Virus record (IMG/VR): IMGVR_UViG_3300025647_000264
Span: 1 to 24,317 of that record
Source: a virus
DNA: 24,317 nt
Strand: one strand, 5' to 3'
Program-made: the position numbers and the translations under genes
Notes under the pieces: model-generated
The model's input: only the letters and a program-made list of their open reading frames with translations
What the model was told of the DNA's origin: nothing
Databases searched by the model: none
Part shown: one piece after another, positions 7,501 to 17,500 of the stretch
Layout: the number at the start of each line of letters is the position of its first letter
Numbering within the stretch: the first letter of the stretch is position 1

Positions 7501-10337
7501 ATATTAGCATCTTTGTTTTCAAAAACAGTACCATCTGTACCACCTATTCTGAGATTTACAGGCGGTTTTAGTTCAGAAGTATATATGATAAGGTTTACAC
7601 CATCATACTCAGCTAAAAGACGGCCTGAACTAGCTACATAAAAATCAGTAGTCCAGAAAACTTCAGCATATTCGACACCAGAAGACAGTCTTGCATATAA
7701 TAAATAGACATATAAAACATCACCTGTCCAAGGGTCTGTCGATCCATTTGCAACTGAAAAATAAGGACCATCGTTTACACTTAACTGAAAATTAGACCAT
7801 GAAATTATATGATTTGTAGGGTTCGCTGCGATAGTTAGACCTAAAAACCTATATGAATATATCTGAATTGTTGTTGCTTTAAAAGGATCAACAAAAGTAA
7901 CATCAGATGTTCTACCAGAAGTTGTTACGGTTTGAACACCGAAAAAAGCACTAGGAGCTTCAAGCTTAGGCAACACATATTTTACGTTAATTGTTGTACC
8001 TAAAAGTGAAAACACGGGTCTACCATCTTCAGCTGGTGGAGTAGAAGCTAATGAATAATATACATTATAGTGTGATAAATCAGAAATACTAACAGTAGCC
8101 CACTCTAATGTACCTGAGGAGTTGTTAACATTTGTAGACGGTAAATAAACTACCCATTCTGGTGCAGGTACAATACTATCATATATTGGCGGAATAGAGC
8201 CTTCAAAGTCATATTTATCAGACCAAGCAACCATACTAGGGTGAAATCTTGTAGCAGTTATTTCACAAGTTGTTCCTTCTTTCACTCTAGAAGAATCTAC
8301 TTTAAAATGAATAGGTTCTTCCACAAAAGGAAAGAGAGTTTTACTGTCAAGAAGAAAAAGATCACCTGGTTCTAAATAAACACTTTTTAATATATAAGAG
8401 AACTTAACAACAAAAGAACCTCTACTTGTTCTTACAATCTCTTCAGCTCTTGCTAATGCATGATAAGGATCTGTCATACCTTCTTCAAACGTTTCATATT
8501 CTAGCTTTACATCATTATCTTCTTCTAAAAACAGATCATAAAGTTCAGTGTTGTAATCAAAAGATACATATCTATCATAAATGTTAAACCTAGTTGTCCA
8601 GATAGTATAACTGTCATTGTGAATTCTAGCTCCAAAAGACTTAGTATCTTGTTGACCAGTAGCTTCCATCAAAACTCTGTAAGCCTTGTCGTTATTAGGG
8701 TCTCCTAAATATATTGAACCTGTCGTTAAACTTTTTGCTTGATCTTCCGTTATAATAGACAACTTCATGATCTCAGTATCTGTGATTACATTGTTGTCAT
8801 CTATAGAAGATTCATAAATTGTAAAATGACCAGTATTTAAAACACCAAAAATAACTTCATAAGTACCGGCTCTTTCTTTTTCAACAATAAAATAACCAGA
8901 AGAAGCCATTGAAGTAGAAGCACTGTCAAAAATACCATACTGATTTAAGAACTGATTTCTTTGCCATCTTTTACCTTCTTCATCAAGACCGCCTTTTGCC
9001 AGTGGTAGTTTTATACCACCTAGTCCTTTTAGACCACTGTCGTTAGTTCTTGGTGGCCAAGAAACTAAATCTTCTTTAAAGTTTTCAAACTCGTTGTGAA
9101 ACTTAACAACAGCTCTGTTATATTTATCAGATGCAGAAGGAAACTTTATTTCAAACTCTTGGCCTAAAGATAAGTCGTCATCGGTTATTGTAGGACATTC
9201 AGGCAAAGAACCATCATCATTAGGATAGACAATTTTTAGTTTATAAGTACCAGCTGACCAAACAAGTCTAGCATCAGCCATTGTACCTAAAATAGATTCA
9301 ATATTTTCTCTTACAGGTTTATCTGTATCAATGATAATATTACATTCAAACAAATATACAGGTCTTGTCCAGTACTGTGGCATTTCTTGAGAAGTAGGTC
9401 TCCAGATTTTACCAGAAACAGCAGCATTCTCCATTACAACTTTACCACATATTAGTGATGCTTCGTAAAAACTTTTTAAATCTATTTCACCAAGACGGAC
9501 TCCTCTGCCAGAATCTTTATCTAAAAGATAGTCTAACAAACATAAAGCAGGATTTACAGAATAAATCCTAGTATCAGCTACACTATAATCAGAACCGTTA
9601 AAAGTAATAGGTCTTATTTTTCGACCTTCAATAAAACTAGTAACATCGGGCATACCATTAAACTGAACATTCTTTTCATTCAACCTAACACAAGCTGTTA
9701 AATAAGCAATATCATCAAAAGAAGCTGTTGCCCTCTGAGGCGCATTTGCTGCTGCAATAGAATCTACACCACCATTTAAATGGTAATCTACTCTCAAACC
9801 AGATGATATCTTTTTTAACAACTCACCTGTATCTTTGACACCCCAGTCATATAAACTAGGATCATCTAAATATCTTGTATTATCAAAACAGACATCTCTT
9901 ACAGCATTTATAGGACCAACACAAAAGGTTTGTTGAAATAAGAGAAATTCATTTTTTGTGCCTGATTGGTCTTTAGTAAGTTGTTCAGCAGGAGCATCAT
10001 CATAATTTCTTGTGACTTCTATGATTGAACCGTCAATATCATAGGTAGATATCGTATAAGAGCCAGCAGCTTGACTGTTTGAACCAACAACAAACCATGT
10101 GTCTGCTGACGGCTCTACATAATGGAAAAATGAAAACGTTGAATGGAACAAACGATTTCCACCTACTTTAGCTCTACCATAAACAACAGGTAGAGGGTGT
10201 GCAGTATTTTCTGTTACAGTTTCAAAACCTCCTCTTATTTTTGAATCAGGCGGTTTTGGTGCTTTTGGTTTTGTTAAAACTTGCACAGCAACGACTGCAA
10301 TAGCTATTATTGGATAAATTATTAGTTCAACAGACAT
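4596..10337 (-). CDS. Central tail hub / tip attachment protein, lambda gpJ-like
   Basis: A 1913-residue protein with AGGAGA 6 bases before its ATG. Residues 3-20 are a hydrophobic stretch, then KPKAPKPPD, as at the start of many J-type or I/J-fused hub proteins. Residues up to about 720 hold the hub core: HPLPVVYGRAKVGG, NPALCLLDYLLDKDSGRGV (about 258-275) and NIESILGTMADARLVW, all characteristic of the family. Fibronectin III-like domains follow from about 724, interleaved with two copies of an 80-residue module (about 829 and 1131). Around 1216 a linker (SGDQLLAGTVGANAL) leads into two 197-residue tandem repeats (about 1315-1710). The C-terminal 200 residues (ending VIGLKK) are probably the receptor-binding part. 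It is longer than lambda gpJ (1132 residues) because of the repeats. It caps the tail tube and contacts the host surface. Confidence 0.9.
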   Translation of the reverse strand: MSVELIIYPIIAIAVVAVQVLTKPKAPKPPDSKIRGGFETVTENTAHPLPVVYGRAKVGGNRLFHSTFSFFHYVEPSADTWFVVGSNSQAAGSYTISTYDIDGSIIEVTRNYDDAPAEQLTKDQSGTKNEFLLFQQTFCVGPINAVRDVCFDNTRYLDDPSLYDWGVKDTGELLKKISSGLRVDYHLNGGVDSIAAANAPQRATASFDDIAYLTACVRLNEKNVQFNGMPDVTSFIEGRKIRPITFNGSDYSVADTRIYSVNPALCLLDYLLDKDSGRGVRLGEIDLKSFYEASLICGKVVMENAAVSGKIWRPTSQEMPQYWTRPVYLFECNIIIDTDKPVRENIESILGTMADARLVWSAGTYKLKIVYPNDDGSLPECPTITDDDLSLGQEFEIKFPSASDKYNRAVVKFHNEFENFKEDLVSWPPRTNDSGLKGLGGIKLPLAKGGLDEEGKRWQRNQFLNQYGIFDSASTSMASSGYFIVEKERAGTYEVIFGVLNTGHFTIYESSIDDNNVITDTEIMKLSIITEDQAKSLTTGSIYLGDPNNDKAYRVLMEATGQQDTKSFGARIHNDSYTIWTTRFNIYDRYVSFDYNTELYDLFLEEDNDVKLEYETFEEGMTDPYHALARAEEIVRTSRGSFVVKFSYILKSVYLEPGDLFLLDSKTLFPFVEEPIHFKVDSSRVKEGTTCEITATRFHPSMVAWSDKYDFEGSIPPIYDSIVPAPEWVVYLPSTNVNNSSGTLEWATVSISDLSHYNVYYSLASTPPAEDGRPVFSLLGTTINVKYVLPKLEAPSAFFGVQTVTTSGRTSDVTFVDPFKATTIQIYSYRFLGLTIAANPTNHIISWSNFQLSVNDGPYFSVANGSTDPWTGDVLYVYLLYARLSSGVEYAEVFWTTDFYVASSGRLLAEYDGVNLIIYTSELKPPVNLRIGGTDGTVFENKDANIVWDNNPENSAILNTIFKYGIQILDLDYNVVYETTVEKNETYGGSYSFTLEKNITHFGIPTRKFVVRVAVFDTSGFTSEAVQATFENTEPVITSLNVLPSFNSVTTRCSIVDHPDLVAYVFKQYESDSSETPLVVIESDANYAVFPVEDTLERYYTVAAKDPYGEGPEFAGLLSAALKKDPDLYTYVGLTFYPNTPNTNQVSWDSFDVLVNGDFLETVSAGVALFENERLFIFYIPNSGILEANPSMVYVISAGGRILATYNGGSDLSHDEGKAFISGDQLLAGTVGANALVTNTAIITNAAQIGNVLESDNFVADGTNFAGWRIDKQGFAQFQDILIRAADGTPLFASGTGFDWYKMFGLGLPAPNATNSRVFVDENPPQNDGTFTENYIWYDSANNNHPYTWNGTSWVSVKDADIAFLEGVVDGKTYSFYQPTIPENASLGDLWFDTANGNKVYFFDGETWSDASDSEIVTALNAAIEAQDTADGKVVTYSASVYPTSCEGIGDLFFHTEEQILYRTTTAPTPTWLAVGNHYTNTSQLFDDAELGSTALWNSITGANKPQDNATKSNVYRQDNAPSSSLGLTTSDLWVDTNDRNHLYSWNGSSWVSCKDTNIAILEGAVDGLTTTYYQPNTPSGASLGDIWIDTDAGYKMYVYNNGWQSAQDSSISDALLIAAGAQATADSKIRTYSQSTAPSTVEGVGDLWFNTSNLKFYRSSTAPTASWSEVANNFTNTNQLIDGASLGLKALWSNVADNNGLRPEDGADVTANHPQSPDWLTSLVIWSGNKLSKTVGADGFIGNFMNSLAVDTSYINNLAVTNGKIADLSVDTLKIANQAVTVPNGAFTSSVTAIPNTNVWTEVARLTLTTSSAGIPYFVTFGFNHAIQYGATDSSMSVKVTYSSFGGSGTLYNESYWAYGNSSMYDAGSNAGSVYTATDPNLAVTVYLYVKQSGMPLCNVANRYIQVIGLKK
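5216..6395 (-). repeat. Two tandem copies of a 197-residue module in the hub gene
   Basis: Copy A (about 5815-6395) and copy B (about 5216-5800) share a long ordered series of motifs: WNGxSWVSxKD, then IAxLEGxVDG, YQPxxP, ASLGDxWxDT, GDLxF, TAPTxxW, TNTxQL and LGxxALW. The WNG motifs are about 590 bases apart. Short aromatic blocks such as WYDS/WVDT and YxWNGxSWV look like sugar-contacting or strand-rich fibre modules. Protein similarity is clear while the DNA has diverged, so the duplication is older than the one in the fibre gene. Confidence 0.85.
6700..7855 (-). repeat. Dispersed pair of an 80-residue module in the hub gene
   Basis: Two segments, about 7600-7855 and 6700-6950, encode the same pattern: GLTxxxN, then (I/V)SWxxFxVxVN, a run with FY or YLLY, and finally (S/A)GR(L/I)LAxYxG. 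They are separated by about 900 bases holding fibronectin-like domains. The pattern suggests a fibronectin-plus-module cassette that was duplicated as a unit. Confidence 0.7.
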
Positions 10338-10345
10338 AAATTCTC

Positions 10346-10963
10346 CTATGCATCATTTACACCTCGACCCCATCTTATTGTAATAGATTCAGAACTTGCA
10401 AATATTTCTTCACAGCACGTATCGTGGGGGTGTGTTCTTGCTCTTTCTTCTTTATTCATATAAACACAGTTCTTAAAGTCAAGGTTTGCTACAGGACTTG
10501 AACCTTTAACTTCTACTTTAACCTCACCAAACTCATTAGCATCTATTAGGGCTGAAACACCTTCAATCAATCCTCTATAAACTATAAGAGTGTTTGAGAG
10601 TTCTTTTAGTGGTTTACCAGAGTTATCTACAAATCCAAACCTAATCTCCATAGTAAAACCAATCAAGTGGTGTGATTTTGCATAATTTATCAAAGCGCGG
10701 TCAGGATCTGAAAGCACTATTTTATACAATTCTCTATCAACCTTGCCATCTAATCCGGGAGGGTCTATTGCTAGTATTTTACCATCAGAAGAATAGCTGT
10801 GCTTGTCTGTTAATAAACCAGAATCAGTCATTTGTAAATCACTGTAAAACGTTGTTGACGTATACAAAATGCTTTCGTTTTTATCATAAATCCGAAATAA
10901 TAAAAAAGATTCGATTGCAGGTTCTTCTAGTAATGTTTTTAAAACATCATTAAATTCTATCAT
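10346..10963 (-). CDS. Tail hub-assembly protein (gpL / baseplate hub-type)
   Basis: A 205-residue protein whose ATG overlaps the previous stop (ATGA), with AGAGG 5 bases upstream. Motifs in order: SSDGKILAIDPPGLDGK, ELYKIVLSDP, FTMEIRFGFVD, LIVYRGLIEGVSALID and a C-terminal NCVYMNKEERARTHPHDTCC ending in ITIRWG. The pattern of a charged R/K run, then (P)xDT, then a hydrophobic stretch and a final W-G is typical of tip-assembly proteins encoded just before J-like hubs. Lambda gpL carries a cysteine-bound 4Fe-4S cluster; here three cysteines and two histidines (HPHDTCC) lie close together, which could bind metal, but four matching cysteines are not present. Inferred role: part of the tip complex between distal tail protein and hub. 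Confidence 0.6.
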   Translation of the reverse strand: MIEFNDVLKTLLEEPAIESFLLFRIYDKNESILYTSTTFYSDLQMTDSGLLTDKHSYSSDGKILAIDPPGLDGKVDRELYKIVLSDPDRALINYAKSHHLIGFTMEIRFGFVDNSGKPLKELSNTLIVYRGLIEGVSALIDANEFGEVKVEVKGSSPVANLDFKNCVYMNKEERARTHPHDTCCEEIFASSESITIRWGRGVNDA

Positions 10964-11562
10964 AAAGCCTCTATTAGTTTTATTGTACCATTATCCATTA
11001 ATATACCATCAGTATAGCTCATACCTATTACCGTATCTGTATCAAAGTAGAAATTTCCAATAACGTCATCAGCAATCTGTAAACCAGAGTTTGTAAAGTC
11101 TTTACGAATATTTGGAAAAATTTTTAAACTCAGCTCATTAGGGTAAAGTGTTTCGGTAACCATATATATTTTAGTATGACTCTCGGTTCTTATAAAAGTA
11201 CCTTGTGGTATTGTAAGATTATTAAATAGTAATGTTATTGAAGAATCTGTAACACCTGCTGAACCTTTTAAATCAAACGGAGTTGAAGTGTAAGAACGTT
11301 TAGCAACTACTCCTGTGTTTTGTGGCATAATAACTTGCACAATACTGTGATGACCTCTCATTACCATCCATGAAAACAATTCATCTGCTGTAGTAGAGAG
11401 GGGTGAGAGATTTGTAGTAATCTCCCACCTTTGTGCAGGTCTTTTAAAAACAGCTCTTTTCAAGCTTTGTGCATCTCCAATGAAAACAGGTTCGTTACTT
11501 GTTACTGTAAGTGGTGCTGCAAATTGTGCTATTACAGAACCGTTTCTATATAGACCATACAT
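10960..11562 (-). CDS. Distal-tail / minor tail protein
   Basis: A 200-residue protein starting at a TAATG overlap with the tape measure stop. The N-terminus has LTVTSNEPVFIGDAQSLKRA followed by RPAQRWEITTNLSPL. This combination of a surface loop, SLKR, and QRWE is common to a family of minor tail proteins encoded immediately after the tape measure in lambda-like phages. The second half (SITLLFNNLTIPQGTFIRT, then HTKIYMVTE and NELSLKIFPNIRKDF) is strand-rich and resembles the C-terminal part of the same group. Position after the tape measure and before the hub is that of distal tail proteins, which form the ring joining tube and tip. Assignment to Dit rather than lambda gpM is by position and is not certain. 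Confidence 0.6.
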   Translation of the reverse strand: MYGLYRNGSVIAQFAAPLTVTSNEPVFIGDAQSLKRAVFKRPAQRWEITTNLSPLSTTADELFSWMVMRGHHSIVQVIMPQNTGVVAKRSYTSTPFDLKGSAGVTDSSITLLFNNLTIPQGTFIRTESHTKIYMVTETLYPNELSLKIFPNIRKDFTNSGLQIADDVIGNFYFDTDTVIGMSYTDGILMDNGTIKLIEAL

Positions 11563-14500
11563 TATTCTTTCTTGCCTCTTTCTTTATTGTTAGCGTTAAC
11601 ACCTGTTGTGATTTGCGGTATCATTCTCATTATTTCAGCTTTAGTTTGCCTAGAGATATCTCCTGTAACATTCAGGTTTATTATTTGTTGTTTACTATTG
11701 TTGTTTGTTTCTCTTGTAGTGATAAGATCAGAAGAACGACTGAAATCAGGAGTAGATGTTAATGCTTCTGTGACAAGCCCACCTTCTGCAAAACCAACTA
11801 AACCACCGTTGTTCATCTTTTCTAATAAAGGTCTGTAAGCTTTTGTAACACCAGCTCTAACAACAAACTCTCCATTTGACAACATAGCAGGTATTGAATC
11901 AGAAGTAGCTGTACCAGCACCACTAACAAAACCACCAGTAGCGTATCCATTAGGCTCTGGTTTTTTCTTGAACATGTTTATTATGGCCATAATAGGACCC
12001 AGCATCTTAAAAATACCAGCTAAGCCTCCCATCATACCACTACCACTACCCATAAGGCTACCAAACATGTTCATAAAACCACCCATTCCACCTCCACCAA
12101 GCAGAGATGTCATATTTAGTCCACTAAATAAGCCGCCCATACCACCGCCAAACAAACCGGCTAAACTTCCAAACAGTCCTCCAGCACCAGCAGCAGCCGC
12201 ACCAGCACCGCCAACACCAGAAGCTATTGCGGGTAATGCAGAGATTAAGCCACCAATAAACATTTTCTTAGGTTTTTTGACTAAACCACCATCAGCTTTC
12301 TTTTGGAACAAGCCCATAATCATTGGTAATAAACTACCAAATATACCGCCCATTCCGCCAAGCATACCACCCATTCCACCAAGCATACCACCCATTCCAC
12401 CAAGCATGCCTCCTGCACCACCTAGCATGCCTCCTGCACCACCGAATAAAGCTGGTAACATTGAAATAAGACCGCCTAAGAAGTAACCACGTGGACCAGT
12501 AGAAGAGCCTACAACACCTCCGTTTGCAAACCCTTTAGCGTTTAATCTGCTTAACAATGGTAAATACCTTTTAGTACTTGCTGCATTCATTACAAACTCA
12601 CCGTTTGATAACATTGCAGGGATACTGTCTGATCTTGCTGTTCCGGCTCCGCTTATAAAACCACCATCAGCAAAGCCTAACATCGGCAATATACTGGAAA
12701 ATAAGCTTAAAAAGCCACTTCCACCACCAGAACCCCCAAACAAAGAACTAAACAACCCGCCTATACCACTAAAAAGACCACCACTACTGCCAGAACCACC
12801 AAACAAAGAACCAAACAAGCTGGATAGGCCGCTAAACATACCACCGCCACTAGAACTACCAGAGCTAAACAAGCTGGACAGGCCACTAAAAATACCACCA
12901 CTACCAGAACCACCAAAATTAAACAAGCTGGATAGACCACTAGACAAAGAACCAAACAAATCACTAACAGTTTTTCCTATAAAACCGCTTTCTCCGAAAA
13001 GATCTGCAATTGTTGTTGATGCTTCACCAAAGAAGTCTCCAAAACCTGTTGTAAGGTTTGAAAAGAAGCTTTCTTCTGCTTGTGAAGGAGTATTGCCTGT
13101 TTGCAATATACTTTCAAAACTTAAAAGATCTTTACCAGCATTTCCAAAAGGAAGGTCTGAACTTTTGTCTTTAAAAGTAGTATCTAATACACCTGTTAAA
13201 GAGTTACCCCAAAAAGAGTCTTCAGAAGAAGGGTTTATAATTGCATTATCAAGTGTTGTCCCAAAGAAATCACTTTTATCAAGATCACTAAAAGATTTAC
13301 TAAAGCTATCAGGTAAACTTTCAAGCAAACCTCCTGCAGTATCTGCAGCATTTGCTGTAACAGCTGCAGCGAAGATTCCAACAGAAGTAGCAAAAGAGCT
13401 TACTGATGTTTGAAAGATAGTATCAGATAAATCTATTTCAGTAGTTTTACCAAAAAACTCTTTTAAACCGCTCATAGCATCTTCAAAAAGACCTTCAAAG
13501 TTTAGGCTATCAAAGAGGCTGTCAGTAAACCCTTCTAATGCCATATCAAAAATTTTCTCACTAAGACTATGAGCTAAAGACTTGATATCACCTTCACCAC
13601 GAATAAAAGACTTAATACCAGACACAAAAGATTCTTTAAAACCGGATACCAAACCTCTAGCTATTAAAGATATTGTGTTATTAGCACTGCTCTCTTTTCT
13701 TAATGTTTCAATATTTTTATCAACTGCTTGAAGAGTATTTAGATATCTATCATCTTCTTCTTTAGTTCCAGTACCTAATTTACTTTCTAAAATCTTCTTA
13801 GCAAGAATATTCTTATTAAGCTCATTTACTCTTTCACGACCAAGTCTTGCAGATTCTGTAGGAGTCAATTCAGCTAATTTACCTAAAGATCTTAAATCAG
13901 CTTTTGCATTTGTTATCATCTTTTTCAAAGAATCAAAAGCTTGAGAAAGTCTTTCATTAGTCTCATCTAAGTTGCTATTTTCTAAAATTTTATTAATTGT
14001 TTCTATTTTACTTTTGGTATTACCATATAACAAAACTTGAGACTCTAAAAGACGTTCTGTAGCCTCTTTTGCATCTCTTTCAGCAACAGTAGCTTTAAAA
14101 ATGTCTTCTAAGCTTGAACCAGCTTCTAAGGACTTATCTTTTGCAATTTTTAAAACATCTCTTAAAGCTTTTAACTTTTCTAAGAGATTTGGAGCAACGT
14201 TGTCAAGATTTTTAAAATAAGAGTTAAAGTCAACACCAAGACTCGTGTTTAAAATAGACAATTTGTCTTTAGCAGATCCGTATAAAAAGACTTCTTTCTC
14301 TAAAAGCTCATTAGCATCTTTTCTAGCTTTTATTTGTTGTTTTATAGCTTTAAGCAAGTCTTTGCTTGTTTTTGCATTTTTTAAAGCAGTCTCAGCATCT
14401 TTATAGCTTTTAGAAAAACCTTTAATATTGCTAAAAAACGGTTTTGAGAGCTGAGTAAGACCTTCTGCATATGCGTTTAAATCTATTCCAAGATTCTTAA

Positions 14501-17500
14501 AGCTATCTTCAACATCACCGGAACCGATACCGGATGAAGATTTTATTGAACTACTTTTTGTAGAAGCAATCCCTTCTTCAATTATCTTTTTACGATAACT
14601 CTTTATTTGGTTTATTTGGTTTTCTAAAAGTTCTCTAGCTTTCGGTTGTTTTTCTTTAGCCAATTTCTCTTCTAAACTTGTAAGTTCGCCACCAAGCGTT
14701 ACTATTTTATAGTTTAAATAAGATAACTTGTCTGCTGTTTCAACAGAAACTGTATATCCTAGCTTTTTAAGACTTTCTTGAAAGGATAATATACCCTGAT
14801 TACCAGATGTCATATTACCAAAGGTTTTTGAAAAACCACTCATCATATTGTCTTTTATCTTTTCAAATTTAGAAAGAAAATCATCAAAACGATTTGATTC
14901 AGGTTGTGTAAAAGATTCGTTAGCTTTTAAAATAGGATTATTTATAGCAGCATTTACAGCATCACTAACAGTAATTTGATTTGCTGTTTTAATCAAAATA
15001 TTTTTACCAGTAATAACATCTAAATTTTCAGATACAGCATTTGAAACACGTGGTCCAACAGAACCACCTTTTTCAAATCTAGAATATGTTCCGCTATTAA
15101 TTTGTTCAAGTAATGGTAAAAATTTTTTAGTTTGTTCAGCATTAACAACATATTCACCATTAGAAAGCATCGCAGGTATTGAATCAGATGTTCCAGTACC
15201 AGGGCCGATTATGTATCCGCCTGTTGCCTTTTTAAGAGGAGGTGGAACAGTTGATGAATTTTTTGAAACAGAAACACCAGTGACTTCATTAAACAGATCA
15301 ACAAACTTATCACCAATTGCGTCAAAAAGATTATTTATTTTTTCTTTTAAATAGTCAACTGAAAATACAGTTGTTACCCACTCTTTTGTGTCTTTAAAAA
15401 GATCTCCGACTGATTCAAAGAAGACAGAAACATCTAAAACAATTCTTTCATAATAGTATATTGCTCTTTCTTTTAAGTAATTAAAGAGATCTACGGCTGG
15501 CTGTAAAAATGCTACAATTTGATCGAGCCAATATGCAAACATTCCTTCTAATCTATCTTGTGCTGGACCTTCAAAGCCGTTTAAAGCGGCTTCTGCAACT
15601 CTTCTAAGAACACCTGCAAAACCAGTACTCCATACCTGATTAACTTCATTTTTTAATTTTTCAGTAGATTCGCCACCAAAACCTTCAAAAATAGAAAGAA
15701 CTAATAATTTAACTTTTTTTCCTAGAAATTCAACCCCTTCTAATGCAGATTCAGCACCTGGGATGTCTTTTGTTAAAGACAAATAAGAACTACGTGCTTT
15801 TTCATACTTTTCAGAAACAGGGCGTTTTAGTCTCTTATCAAGCCACTTATTCAAATCGTTTGCCATTTCTTCTGGCAAATTTCTGAAAATAACACCTAAA
15901 GAAGCAATTGTACCTGCAATTAAAAGTAAAGGACCAACCAATGGCGCACCAAATATAGCCGCAAGAGCTGGAAATACAATACTAGAAAAAACAGCAACTA
16001 AACCAGCACCAAGAGCTGTTGTTACAGCCGCTGCTATTGCCTGAGAAACAGTAGTAGTAAAAAAGATAATTCCTAACTTCTCAAGGCTAGTGGCTTTATC
16101 CCCTAAGTCTAATGCAATTGCGCTCCCTAGTTGAAAACCACCTGTGGCCCCTATGATTCCACCTAAATTTGCAAAAGTAGATATAATACCTTGTTTTGTT
16201 TCAGCAACATTTTCTTTAAAAGTTTTTGAAATCTCTTTAATACCGCTTTTAAGCTCAGCTACACTTTTTCGATAATTGTTTTGAAAGTCAGAAGAATTAA
16301 ACTTCTGTTGTCGTATTATAGCTTCTCTTTGTATTTGTGCAGCTTCATACAATTTCTTAAAAGCAGCTAACTCAACAGGTGACAAACCTGTAAAATCTTT
16401 GGTACGTAACCGTCTATCAACATCTCCTAAAGAGAACCTGCCACCGCTTGCAACATTAAACAACCACTCTTTTCTAGCAAATGCAGCATTAGCTGCAGGA
16501 ACCTGCCTGGCTATTTGATTAGAAGCATCTGTAAAACCTTTTTGAATTTTTTCTAAATTACGAACCATAGTTCTTCTTTCAAAAAACTTCTCAAGATTTA
16601 TAGCGGCTTTTGTGGGAGCCGTTACGGTAAACTTAATCATATCCATGAATTTTGTTCTGAATGTTTCAAACAAAAGCATAGATTTTAATACAACAGACAA
16701 GGCAGCAGCTGGGTTTGCAAAAGCATTATGTGGTAATATAAGTCGAATACCTTTTGCAATTATTTCTACAAAATTGTATGCAACATCTTGGAAGAAAGTA
16801 TTTACTGCTTTTGAGCCAACAGCACCAGTAGTCAACACGACACCTACTGTAGACACTAAACTTAAAATAAAAGAACGTAAAGGACCGCCATCAAGTAATT
16901 TAGAAATACCATAAGAGATTGCTCCTACAATTGTAGTTGCAGCTCCTACACGGTAATCAAAAGTCCCTGTTTCTTCTTTAGAAGGAAAAGCGTTTAAAAA
17001 ATCATGACCAATAACAGGTTTGTCTTTCAGTCTACGTTTCCTACCCCTGCCTACTCTTGAAGATTCACTAGTATCAACAGGTGTACCGTAAAGAGTGCCT
17101 GGGTATATATCTTTAATTCCTGCTGCTTGTTTAAAAAACCGCACTATACCAAGGTCATTAACCCTGTATTGCATTGTCTTGATTATTTCAAAAACAACGT
17201 CTTTTATTTTACCAAGACTGTCAAGAACGCTGTCAGCTTTAAAAATGTCTCCAAACGTTAAACCCATTTCTTTTAATTTCTTTTGGAAATCTTTATCAGG
17301 TAACACAAATAACGCTGAAAATGTAGCAAAAACTCCCGTTAAAACCAAACCAACTTTTAATAATATTTTTGAAAGATTAAAAGCTTCTGTTCTAATTCTG
17401 GAAAAAGCTGTAAGCAAAGCACCTGTTGTGAAAAGCATTGCTTTTACTTTTGAACTAGTTGATGCAAAACCGTTTGCAACATCATTTGTAAAGCTTTTAA

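Noticed and set aside
11968-12486. 172-residue proline-rich open frame on the + strand
   Set aside because: It is the antisense of the Gly/Met-rich tape measure segment; the long frame comes from GGN codon bias and has no ribosome site or known pattern.
12761-12964. 67-residue Val/Cys/Leu-rich frame on the minus strand
   Set aside because: Another reading frame of the Gly/Ser repeats in the tape measure; low-complexity artefact.
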